A stretch of DNA of 5,305 nucleotides from Pseudomonadota bacterium. Its GTDB lineage: Bacteria; Pseudomonadota; Alphaproteobacteria; Rhizobiales; Xanthobacteraceae. The position numbers were made by a program, and so were the translations under genes. Below are positions 1 through 5,305 of this stretch, piece after piece (positions within the stretch are counted from its first letter, which is position 1; every line of letters begins with the position of its first letter). A model generated the notes under the pieces. That model did not search any database. It worked only from the letters and a program-made list of their open reading frames with translations, and was not told where the DNA came from. The stretch spans positions 1-5,305 of the forward strand of contig JAJYAH010000547.1 in NCBI GenBank assembly GCA_021779635.1, in the 5' to 3' direction.

Positions 1-114
1 TTCCCACGCGTTACTCACCCGTCTGCCGCTGACGTATTGCTACGCCCGCTCGACTTGCATGTGTTAAGCCTGCCGCCAGCGTTCGCTCTGAGCCAGGATC
101 AAACTCTCAAGTTG
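1..114 (-). rRNA. rrs: 16S ribosomal RNA, 5' end (partial)
   Basis: Read on the minus strand, this is the 5' end of the small-subunit rRNA. It carries the near-universal bacterial primer site AGAGTTTGATCCTGGCTCAG (107 down to 88), followed by the conserved GAACGCTGGCGGCAGGC, AACACATGCAAGTCGA and GGCGGACGGGTGAGTAACGC-like segments. The short V1 loop with GGGCGTAGCAATACGTC is what I know from Bradyrhizobium, Rhodopseudomonas and relatives. The mature 5' end is placed at about 114 by alignment with E. coli numbering, where AGAGTTTG begins at position 8; it may be off by a few bases. The rest of the gene, and presumably the 23S and 5S genes, lie beyond the left edge. The orientation is established by the primer site. 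Confidence 0.97.
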
Positions 115-342
115 GACTTGAAACTTTAAACCGGCTGATCACAACGTTTGACGAGGTCCCACCATATTTATTGAACGCGATTCACATCGCGAACAACGAT
201 GGTGTAACCTATGTAAACGTGTACCGCCGAAGTCTTTCGTCCAGCCTCAATACCGGAAAACCCAAGTCCTAAGACTTAAGCCTTCAAGTAATCGAGACTC
301 GCAAGGACTCCGCCGTCCACGTTTCTCTTTCTTCATCTTCAC

Positions 343-355
343 TTGTCAAACAGCC
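343..355 (-). promoter_or_regulatory. boxA-like rRNA antitermination element
   Basis: The minus strand reads GGCTGTTTGACAA, close to E. coli rrn boxA (TGCTCTTTAACAA) and to the GCTCTTTGACAA-type elements of other alphaproteobacteria. In the nascent leader RNA, boxA binds the NusB-NusE (S10) pair and lets the elongation complex resist Rho across the long untranslated rRNA operon. The position, about 230 nt before the mature 16S and just downstream of a hairpin, fits the boxB-boxA order of known rrn leaders. The assignment rests on sequence similarity and position only. Confidence 0.65.
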
Positions 356-356
356 C

Positions 357-388
357 GGGGTTCGAAACCCCCCTCCCATCGCTGGGAG
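357..388 (-). promoter_or_regulatory. Tandem leader hairpins, boxB-like, just upstream of boxA
   Basis: On the minus strand two stems follow each other almost without gap. The first is CTCCCA-GCGA-TGGGAG (388-373), six base pairs closed by a GNRA-type tetraloop. The second is GGGGTT-TCG-AACCCC (371-357), six base pairs with a three-base loop. The boxA-like element begins one base further on. In E. coli rrn leaders a boxB hairpin precedes boxA, and GNRA-fold loops are typical of the lambda boxB RNA. The first hairpin is therefore the better boxB candidate. The base pairing is directly visible; the role is inferred. Confidence 0.5.
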
Positions 389-544
389 CGCCCCATCTCT
401 GGAGCCCTTCCGAAGACCTCATTCGACGGCAAATGACAACCGATTGCTATCGGCTGTTGATTCACTCATCTTAGTGAGGAGCTTCACGGGCACGAAAACT
501 TGCCTTGGCCAAGGGCCAAGACAGCGCCGCGCTCAGTGGGCGAT

Positions 545-573
545 TTATAAGCCCGCCCGATCGTTGTTGTCAA
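545..573 (-). promoter_or_regulatory. Strong sigma70-type rRNA operon promoter
   Basis: On the minus strand a perfect -35 TTGACA (573-568) is followed by an ideal 17-bp spacer and a -10 TTATAA (550-545; TATAAA one base on is the alternative). Transcription would start near A537 and run into the 16S gene. The spacer ends in a GC-rich stretch (GGGCGGGC) before the -10. A second TTGACA (586-581) lies exactly 13 bp upstream, but it has no -10 at a workable distance, so it is probably not a core element. This is the only strong RpoD-type promoter I found upstream of the 16S gene. Confidence 0.85.
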
Positions 574-587
574 CGGCTGTTGTCAAC
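566..587 (-). repeat. Two GTTGACAAC direct repeats at the rrn -35 region
   Basis: The nonamer GTTGACAAC occurs twice on the minus strand, at 587-579 and 574-566, with a 13-bp period. Each copy is itself a 4-1-4 inverted repeat (GTTG-A-CAAC). The downstream copy contains the -35 hexamer of the rrn promoter; the upstream copy covers roughly -50 to -42 relative to the predicted start. This could be a binding site for a regulator or a remnant of -35 duplication. The repeat is seen directly; no function is shown. Confidence 0.6.
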
Positions 588-972
588 AAATCGTCGCATC
601 ATGCAGGAGAATCTCGAATGGCGATAAAGTCTCGATTTTTAGGGACTTCACGCCGTACTTGAGCCACAATCCTGCGACGTCCTGACCGGGATGTAAGCAT
701 TGAATCGCCGGGTGCTAGTGGGGGCTGCCGGTGGTTATCCACTTAAGGGATCGGCGATCTTCCATGAAGTCATCGCCTTTTCCTTGCGGCCGAGAAACAT
801 CGAGAGATTTACACACCATTGTTGTTCGTGATTCCGGCCAGCCTTTTGGTCTTTGATTCCCGAACATCCATGCGGCACGCCGTACTTCCGGATCTCCCTT
901 GAGAGGGCGAATGCCGGTACAGGATGAGCGAAGGTCTTGTCGAATGTTGAAGGCTTTTGGGGGGACGCCGGT
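588..972. other. Divergent intergenic region between rrn promoter and M23 gene
   Basis: About 385 bases separate the rrn promoter from the start of the peptidase gene. The open frames here are short, have no credible ribosome binding site, and their translations show no recognisable motif, so I call no gene. The stretch must contain the promoter of the peptidase gene, but no convincing -35/-10 pair stands out; TTGAGA at 899-904 lacks a good partner. An A/T-rich patch (about 633-642) lies near -100 of the rrn promoter. No tRNA or terminator hairpin with a T-tract was seen. Confidence 0.5.
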
Positions 973-3036
973 TTGAACCACGGAACGTCACGCGGGGGCG
1001 GTTACGGACGCGAGACCGGGATCATCGATCTTGGTCACGAGCCGCCGCTTTCCGTAGATGGCTCCGAAGCCGCGGTGATCGATCGCCGCCGCGTCTCCGT
1101 GCAGTGGTTTAGCGGCACCATCCTGACCGGTCTGTGCGGCGCAGCCCTCATCGGCGGCGCCGTCTTTGCGTCGCTCGACGGCGAAATGACCTTTGCCAAG
1201 GTACCTGAACGCGTCGAGGGCGCGCTGCGCGGTGCGTTCGGCGCCAACGACAAAACCGCCACCCTGCGGAAAAGCGACCGCCTGCCGCCGCCCGGCGAAT
1301 CGACCGCTTCGCGCACCGTGGTGCGCGTCTCGACGGTCACCCGCGTCGGCAGCCGTGACGTGATGCGGGTGCGGCCGCTGATCCGGATCTCCGGCAACCT
1401 GTCGATGACAACCAGCGATCTCAGCGCCAAGATCCCGCCGTTCAACGCGCAGCGCTTGCTGACCGACGTCGGCGACGCCGCGCCCGCCAACTCCGACGAT
1501 GCCAACAACGCCGACGCCGCCGAACCGGATGCCGAGGTATCGTTTGTCACCAAGGATCTCGCCCCGGTCCTGCCCAAGGCGAAGCTCGCCGCGGTGGTCG
1601 CCCTCGACGAGGTCCTGATGCGCGTTCGCGACGCCTCGAACTGGCGCGGCGGCAGCGGCGTGCGTTACACCCTTGCCAACGCGACCGCCGACGCCAGCGG
1701 CGCGCAGCCCGATCTCAAATTGGCCTATGCCACCGAGGGCACCGTCGCCGATCCCTATGCCGGCTTTGAAACCCGGGTGATCCCGGAAAACGTCACGCTG
1801 CTGCCGAAGACGAAAGAACAGACCACCGGCGGCAATCCATCTGGCGAACGCGTTCACATCGTCAAGAAGGGCGACACCGTCACATCGATCCTGCGTGATC
1901 AGGGCGCGACGCCGGAAGAGGCGAAGGCCATCGCCACGACGCTCGGCACCCGCGGCCGCGATGGCGGCCTGAAGGAAGGCGAGAAGCTGCGTATCCTGAT
2001 GGCGCCCGCCGGCCCGGGAGCCGGCCAGCGGCTGCAGCCCTACCGGGTGATCGTCGCCAACGATTCCGCCGTTGAAGCCGTCGCCGCCTTGTCGGATCTC
2101 GGCAAATACGTCGCCGTCGACGTGCAGAGCATGAACAACGTCGCCGAGACCGCCGACAGCAACAACAGCGATGATGACGACGACGACGATGGGACCGGGG
2201 TGCGGCTCTATCAAAGCATCTATGAGACCGCGCTGCGCAACAAGGTGCCGCCATCCGTGATCGAAGACATGGTGCGGATCTACTCCTACGACGTCGACTT
2301 CCAGCGCAAGGTGCAGCCGGGCGACTCCTTCGATGTCTTTTTCGCCGGCGAGGATGAAGGCTCGTCCATCACTGAAAAGAACGAAGTGCTGTTCGCCTCG
2401 CTCACCGTCGGCGGCGAGACCAAGAAATACTACCGTTTCCAGACCTCCGACGACTCCGTCGTCGATTACTACGACGAGACCGGCAAGAGCGCGAAGAAGT
2501 TCCTGGTGCGAAAACCGGTTAACAATGCCATCATGCGATCCGGCTTTGGCAGCCGCCGCCACCCCATCCTCGGCTACGTCAAGATGCATACCGGCGTCGA
2601 CTGGGCCACGGCCTACGGCACGCCGATTTTCGCTTCGGGTAACGGCGTCGTCGAAGTCGCGGGCTGGGAAGGCGGCTACGGAAAATACGTCAAGCTGAAG
2701 CACAATAACGGCTACGAGACGGCCTACGGACATATGTCGGCCTTTGCCAAGGGGCTGGAGCCCGGCAAGCGGGTTCGGCAGGGACAGGTGATCGGCTTCG
2801 TCGGCTCGACCGGACAATCGACCGGCGCCCACGTCCATTATGAAATCCTGGTCAACGGCCGCTTCGTCGATCCGATGCGTATCAAGCTGCCGCGCGGCCG
2901 CTCGCTCGACGGGCCGCTGCTGGCCAGCTTCGAAAAGGAGCGCGATCGCCTCGACGCCCAGATGAACAACCGAAGCAGTGCGCGCGTATCGGATGCCGCG
3001 GGCACCGCTGGCGTGCGGCAAGTCACCAACCGCTGA
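973..3036 (+). CDS. MepM-like membrane-anchored M23 (LytM) murein endopeptidase
   Basis: The product, 687 residues, is predicted to cleave peptide cross-links of peptidoglycan in the periplasm. A ~44-residue cytoplasmic N-terminus leads into one membrane segment (about 45-68, WFSGTILTG...AVFASL). Then come a long low-complexity periplasmic linker, an OapA/LysM-like domain (about 294-343, starting VHIVKKGDTVTSIL), a Csd3-like domain (about 410-512, with DVDFQRKVQPGDSFDVFF), and the M23 domain (about 517-632). Zinc and catalytic residues are complete: His539 and Asp543 (HTGVD), His587 (YGHMS), His620 and His622 (HVHYE). Domain order matches E. coli MepM (about 440 residues), but this protein is longer, mainly in the linker. 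A run of seven Asp lies at 400-406. I prefer the TTG at 973: it has GGGGGGA seven bases upstream, and GC-rich codon usage begins there. An in-frame TTG at 937 (12 more residues) is possible; an in-frame stop at 925 excludes anything earlier. The gene is transcribed divergently from the rRNA operon. Confidence 0.92.
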   Translation: MNHGTSRGGGYGRETGIIDLGHEPPLSVDGSEAAVIDRRRVSVQWFSGTILTGLCGAALIGGAVFASLDGEMTFAKVPERVEGALRGAFGANDKTATLRKSDRLPPPGESTASRTVVRVSTVTRVGSRDVMRVRPLIRISGNLSMTTSDLSAKIPPFNAQRLLTDVGDAAPANSDDANNADAAEPDAEVSFVTKDLAPVLPKAKLAAVVALDEVLMRVRDASNWRGGSGVRYTLANATADASGAQPDLKLAYATEGTVADPYAGFETRVIPENVTLLPKTKEQTTGGNPSGERVHIVKKGDTVTSILRDQGATPEEAKAIATTLGTRGRDGGLKEGEKLRILMAPAGPGAGQRLQPYRVIVANDSAVEAVAALSDLGKYVAVDVQSMNNVAETADSNNSDDDDDDDGTGVRLYQSIYETALRNKVPPSVIEDMVRIYSYDVDFQRKVQPGDSFDVFFAGEDEGSSITEKNEVLFASLTVGGETKKYYRFQTSDDSVVDYYDETGKSAKKFLVRKPVNNAIMRSGFGSRRHPILGYVKMHTGVDWATAYGTPIFASGNGVVEVAGWEGGYGKYVKLKHNNGYETAYGHMSAFAKGLEPGKRVRQGQVIGFVGSTGQSTGAHVHYEILVNGRFVDPMRIKLPRGRSLDGPLLASFEKERDRLDAQMNNRSSARVSDAAGTAGVRQVTNR
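2170..2190 (+). repeat. GAY triplet run encoding seven aspartates
   Basis: Seven consecutive Asp codons (GAT GAT, four GAC, then GAT) lie in the linker between the LysM-like and Csd3-like domains of the M23 peptidase. They follow a Asn/Ser-rich segment. The tract is outside the folded domains, so its length could vary by replication slippage without breaking the frame. An acidic patch might bind cations, but nothing in the sequence shows this. Confidence 0.8.
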
Positions 3037-3229
3037 GGTCTTCGGTAAAATCGGCGGCAAACTGACGTTGCGACCGCAAGCGGTCTACGAGGCCGTGCTT
3101 GCGCAAATCAGGAAGACAATTCCGAGCGGCCGGCACTCTCAAAGTTGTGCGCGTCGGGCTGCGCCAACTGACCTCTTTAGCAACCGGCGTAACGCTTGCC
3201 GGTTTCATTAAATTTCATCGAGTGCCGGC
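3037..3229. other. Intergenic region with inverted repeats between M23 and SPW genes
   Basis: No gene is supported here. Directly visible structures are a compact palindrome GACCGC-AA-GCGGTC (3072-3085), a hairpin with a 7-bp stem AACCGGC/GCCGGTT and 9-nt loop (3182-3204), and a perfect 10-bp inverted repeat GCCGGCACTC/GAGTGCCGGC (3129-3138 and 3220-3229), whose right arm touches the GGAAC of the next promoter. The short open frames on both strands have neither start signals nor motifs. Confidence 0.55.
3182..3212 (+). terminator. Possible terminator of the M23 gene
   Basis: A 7-bp stem AACCGGC/GCCGGTT with a 9-base loop is followed by TTCATTAAATTT. The stem is GC-rich and the tail is T/A-rich but interrupted, so it is a weak intrinsic terminator at best. 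It lies 145 bases after the peptidase stop codon and just before the next promoter, a reasonable place for transcription to end. Confidence 0.35.
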
Positions 3230-3255
3230 GGAACCCCGACGGTAATTCCCCGGTT
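3230..3255 (+). promoter_or_regulatory. EcfG-type general stress promoter (GGAAC-N17-GGTT)
   Basis: GGAAC at 3230-3234, a 17-bp spacer and GGTT at 3252-3255 (CGGTT counting one base earlier) match the alphaproteobacterial EcfG consensus GGAAC-N16-17-CGTT at all positions except one in the -10. EcfG is the extracytoplasmic sigma factor released by the PhyR-NepR partner switch under general stress. Transcription would begin near 3261, giving a leader of roughly 30 bases before the SPW gene. The match and position are visible; use of the site by EcfG is inferred. Confidence 0.6.
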
Positions 3256-3284
3256 GAATCACCAGGAAAGCCTTCAGTTCCAAT

Positions 3285-3289
3285 GGAGG
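3285..3289 (+). promoter_or_regulatory. Ribosome binding site that points to a TTG 3295 start
   Basis: GGAGG, a full anti-Shine-Dalgarno match, ends five bases before TTG 3295 but thirteen bases before TTG 3303. The spacing favours initiation in the frame reading MENWTNAKLV, one frame away from the body of the SPW protein. This supports the frameshift interpretation. Confidence 0.6.
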
Positions 3290-3302
3290 ATGTCTTGGAG
3301 AA

Positions 3303-3653
3303 TTGGACGAATGCGAAATTGGTGACGTCGCCAATCTGATCCTTGGCGCAGTTCTGTTTTTTTCGCCCTGGATATTCAAATTCGATGCCGGACGCCCCTC
3401 CGAAAACGCCTATATCGCCGGCATTGTCATCGCGGTGCTCGCGATCGCGGCGATTGCGGCATTCGCGGTCTGGGAGGAGTGGCTGAACCTCATCGTCGGA
3501 TTGTGGGCGCTGGTGTCGCCCTGGGTATTGGGTTTCCAGGGAACCAGGGCGATGACGGTAACTGCGATCATCGGCGCCGTTGTGGCCATCCTTGCGGCAG
3601 TTGAGCTCTGGATTCTGTCCCAGAACCCGCCGCGGCTGACTGCAAGTCGTTAG
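3303..3653 (+). CDS. SPW-repeat small membrane protein (5' end probably frameshifted)
   Basis: The open frame gives 116 residues with four hydrophobic helices (about 10-25, 36-56, 60-79, 84-106) and two SPW motifs, Ser-Pro-Trp at 21-23 (LFFSPWIF) and 72-74 (ALVSPWVLGF). This is the two-repeat layout of the SPW family (Pfam SPW), inner-membrane proteins of unknown biochemical function. The start is in doubt. TTG 3303 has no usable ribosome binding site and gives an odd N-terminus (MDECEIG). In the neighbouring frame, TTG 3295 lies five bases after a good GGAGG (3285-3289) and reads MENWTNAKLV, which joins naturally to DVANLILG if one base is missing near 3322-3325. ATG 3283 is in that same upstream frame. 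As written, the upstream frame stops after TSPI. Either the gene is disrupted at its 5' end, or the sequence has a one-base error. An EcfG-like promoter precedes it, which suggests stress control. Confidence 0.8.
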   Translation: MDECEIGDVANLILGAVLFFSPWIFKFDAGRPSENAYIAGIVIAVLAIAAIAAFAVWEEWLNLIVGLWALVSPWVLGFQGTRAMTVTAIIGAVVAILAAVELWILSQNPPRLTASR

Positions 3654-3682
3654 CCGCCAGCTGGCGAAACGCCCCGTTCCCA

Positions 3683-3707
3683 CCCACCCGCCATTATGGC
3701 GGGTGGG
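3683..3707. terminator. Strong hairpin between convergent SPW and clpB genes
   Basis: CCCACCCGCCA pairs perfectly with TGGCGGGTGGG across a three-base loop (TTA), an 11-bp stem with nine G-C pairs. It lies 30 bases after the SPW stop and about 47 bases beyond the clpB stop on the other strand. Neither side has a T-tract, so it is not a classical intrinsic terminator. It may protect both 3' ends or assist termination in both directions. Confidence 0.55.
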
Positions 3708-3753
3708 GGGTTGGCGTGAGGGATCACATTATGAGGCGCCTGGCCGCTAAGGC

Positions 3754-5305
3754 TTAGTTCAGCTTCCGTTTCGGCGTCGGCGCTTCGAACTGCGCTATTT
3801 CCGCGGTCTGCGGCGCCTTCCCGTTGAAAGTCAGCACGTTGCCCTCCGCTGAGATGGCGACCCGATCACCGTCGACAATGTCACCGGCGAGGATCATCTC
3901 CGCCAGCGGATCCTGCAAATTGCGCTGGATCACCCGCTTCAGCGGCCGCGCGCCGTAGGCGGGATCCCAGCCCTTGGCCGCCAGCCAGTCGCGCGCCGCG
4001 GCATCGAGGGTGAGCGCGATCTTGCGGTCCTCCAGCAGCCTTTGCAGCCGCGCGAACTGGATCTCGACGATCCGGCCCATCTCGCTCTTCTGCAGGCGAT
4101 GGAACAGGATGATCTCATCGACGCGGTTGAGGAATTCCGGACGGAAGTGGGCCCGCACCATGCCCATCACCTGCTCGCGTACCGCTGAAGTGTCCTCGCC
4201 TTCCGGCTGGTTGACCAAAAACTCCGAACCGAGGTTCGAGGTCATGACGATCAGCGTGTTGCGGAAATCGACGGTACGGCCCTGCCCGTCGGTCAGACGG
4301 CCGTCGTCGAGCACCTGCAGCAGCACGTTGAAGACATCGGGATGCGCCTTCTCGATTTCGTCGAACAGCACCACCTGATAGGGGCGCCGCCGCACCGCTT
4401 CGGTGAGCGCCCCGCCCTCATCATAGCCGACATAGCCTGGCGGCGCGCCGATCAGCCGCGATACCGAATGCTTCTCCATGTATTCGGACATGTCGAGACG
4501 CACCATCGCGGTCTCGTCGTTGAACAGATATTCCGCCAATGCCTTGGTCAATTCGGTCTTGCCGACGCCGGTGGGGCCCAGGAACATGAACGAGCCCATC
4601 GGGCGATTGGGATCCTGCAGGCCTGCGCGCGACCGGCGAACCGCGGTTGCGACCGCATGCACCGCCTCGGCCTGGCCGACGACGCGCTTGCCGAGCATAT
4701 CCTCCATGCGCAGCAGCTTGTCCTTTTCGCCCTCGAGCATCTTGTCGACCGGCACGCCGGTCCAGCGTGATACTACCTGGGCGATGTGGTTGGCCGTGAC
4801 GGCTTCCTCCATCATCTCGCCGGAGTTTTCCTTGGCCTCGATCTCGGCAAGCCTCTTCTCGATCTCCGGAATCCGGCCATAAGCCAGTTCGCCCGCGCGC
4901 TGATACTCGCCGCGGCGCTGTGCGTTGGCGAGTTCAATGCGCAAGCCGTCGAGCTCGCTCTTGAGCTTCTGCGCGTTCGACAGCTTGTTCTTCTCCGCGC
5001 TCCAGCGCGAGGTCAGGTCCGCCGAGCGCTTTTCCAGATCGGCGAGTTCCTTCTCCAGCGTCTGCAGGCGGCTTTTCGAGCCGGCGTCGCTTTCCTTTTT
5101 CAGCGCTTCCTGTTCGATCTTCAGCCGGATGATTTCCCGATCCATCGAATCGAGTTCCTCCGGCTTGGAATCGACCTGCATCTTCAACCGAGCCGCGGCC
5201 TCGTCCATCAGGTCGATCGCCTTGTCGGGAAGAAAGCGGTCGGTGATATAGCGGTTCGACAGCGTGGTCGCCGCCACCAGCGCCGAATCGGTGATGCGCA
5301 CGCCA
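3754..5305 (-). CDS. clpB: ClpB protein disaggregase, C-terminal part (cut by window edge)
   Basis: ClpB is the cytoplasmic AAA+ hexamer that works with DnaK/DnaJ/GrpE to pull polypeptides out of aggregates after heat stress. About 516 codons are present, against a usual length of about 860-880, so the N domain and most of the first ATPase domain lie beyond the right edge; the frame is open to the last base. Counting from the first visible Val (5301), the end of the first ATPase domain (1-45, [15 protein letters not shown]) leads to the coiled-coil middle domain (about 50-165, with [11 protein letters not shown]). The second ATPase domain follows: Walker A GPTGVGKT (242-249), Tyr pore loop GYVGY (289-293), Walker B VVLFDE (310-315), sensor-1 TSN (354-356), arginine finger in FLNR (Arg393) and sensor-2 GAR (Arg452). 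The long middle domain and the absence of an IGF/IGL ClpP-binding loop separate it from ClpA and ClpC. No key residue is missing. The stop is TAA at 3756-3754. It is convergent with the SPW gene; its promoter is outside the window. Confidence 0.97.
   Translation of the reverse strand, partial: GVRITDSALVAATTLSNRYITDRFLPDKAIDLMDEAAARLKMQVDSKPEELDSMDREIIRLKIEQEALKKESDAGSKSRLQTLEKELADLEKRSADLTSRWSAEKNKLSNAQKLKSELDGLRIELANAQRRGEYQRAGELAYGRIPEIEKRLAEIEAKENSGEMMEEAVTANHIAQVVSRWTGVPVDKMLEGEKDKLLRMEDMLGKRVVGQAEAVHAVATAVRRSRAGLQDPNRPMGSFMFLGPTGVGKTELTKALAEYLFNDETAMVRLDMSEYMEKHSVSRLIGAPPGYVGYDEGGALTEAVRRRPYQVVLFDEIEKAHPDVFNVLLQVLDDGRLTDGQGRTVDFRNTLIVMTSNLGSEFLVNQPEGEDTSAVREQVMGMVRAHFRPEFLNRVDEIILFHRLQKSEMGRIVEIQFARLQRLLEDRKIALTLDAAARDWLAAKGWDPAYGARPLKRVIQRNLQDPLAEMILAGDIVDGDRVAISAEGNVLTFNGKAPQTAEIAQFEAPTPKRKLN

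Larger units (their letters stand above)
115..537 (-). other. rRNA operon leader (pre-16S transcribed spacer)
   Basis: This stretch lies between the predicted rrn transcription start (about 537) and the mature 16S 5' end. It is expected to be transcribed and removed by RNase III and other processing. It holds no protein gene. Small stems visible on the minus strand include a 12-bp palindrome CCTTGGCCAAGG (514-503), CCGAT-AGCA-ATCGG (452-440 area), AAGTC-TTAG-GACTT (about 277-264), and the two stacked hairpins plus boxA annotated separately. The 3' partner of the 16S processing stem is outside the window, so the RNase III site cannot be located. The length of about 420 nt is long compared with the E. 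coli leader, but I do not take that as abnormal for this group. Confidence 0.75.

Noticed and set aside
356..391. A tRNA-like T-arm (GGGG-TTCGAAA-CCCC) on the plus strand
   Set aside because: The stem is only four pairs, no acceptor partner, D-arm or anticodon arm exists upstream, and no CCA follows at the right place. The region is explained by the rRNA leader hairpins on the other strand.
444..662. A 72-codon open frame on the plus strand across the rrn promoter and leader
   Set aside because: It runs opposite to and over the rRNA promoter and leader, has no ribosome binding site and no recognisable motif.
735..743. A DnaA-box-like TTATCCACT
   Set aside because: A single near-match without further boxes, an AT-rich unwinding region or replication genes does not support an origin.
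715..991. Two overlapping minus-strand frames of 88 and 60 codons before the M23 gene
   Set aside because: They overlap each other and the start of the real gene, and show no family resemblance or start signal.
988..3060. A 690-codon open frame on the minus strand across almost the entire M23 gene
   Set aside because: Its translation shows no domain and is rich in Ala, Gly, Val and His. The plus-strand frame has complete M23 motifs. Long antisense frames without stops are expected in GC-rich coding DNA.
3974..5251. Several plus-strand open frames of 108-142 codons opposite clpB
   Set aside because: They are complementary to strongly conserved ClpB codons, and their translations are low-complexity (Ser/Arg-rich) or featureless.
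1..5305. A search for a new defence, mobile or biosynthetic system
   Set aside because: All recognisable genes are chromosomal housekeeping or stress genes. No repeats-spacer array, transposase, integrase, attachment site or toxin-antitoxin pair was seen.

Overview
The window suggests an alphaproteobacterium of the Bradyrhizobium/Rhodopseudomonas/Nitrobacter group (Nitrobacteraceae). The evidence is the V1 sequence of the 16S rRNA at the left edge, the GC-rich third codon positions, a RpoD-type rrn promoter, an EcfG-like GGAAC-N17-GGTT promoter and the ClpB sequence. The genus is an inference; only the family-level placement is well supported.

Layout, left to right. Positions 1-114 are the first ~114 nt of a 16S rRNA gene on the minus strand. 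Upstream of it (reading leftward) lies a ~420-nt rRNA leader with a boxB-like hairpin/boxA antitermination region (388-343) and a strong promoter at 573-545, whose -35 element sits in the second of two GTTGACAAC direct repeats. About 400 nt of divergent intergenic DNA follows, with no convincing gene. A plus-strand gene (973-3036) encodes a large membrane-anchored, MepM-like M23 (LytM) murein endopeptidase with intact zinc ligands. Next come a 260-nt intergenic stretch with inverted repeats and an EcfG-type promoter, then a small four-helix membrane protein with two SPW repeats (about 3295-3653), whose 5' end appears to carry a one-base frameshift. A strong hairpin (3683-3707) separates it from the convergent clpB gene on the minus strand, of which the C-terminal ~516 codons are present (3754 to the window edge).

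Functional reading: the genes are chromosomal housekeeping and stress genes (ribosome synthesis, cell-wall remodelling, general stress membrane protein, protein disaggregase). They are not one operon: each has its own orientation or promoter region. I saw no mobile element, CRISPR array, tRNA or defence/biosynthetic system. The observations most worth a second look are the probable frameshift at the start of the SPW gene, its predicted general-stress promoter, and the architecture of the rrn promoter and leader.
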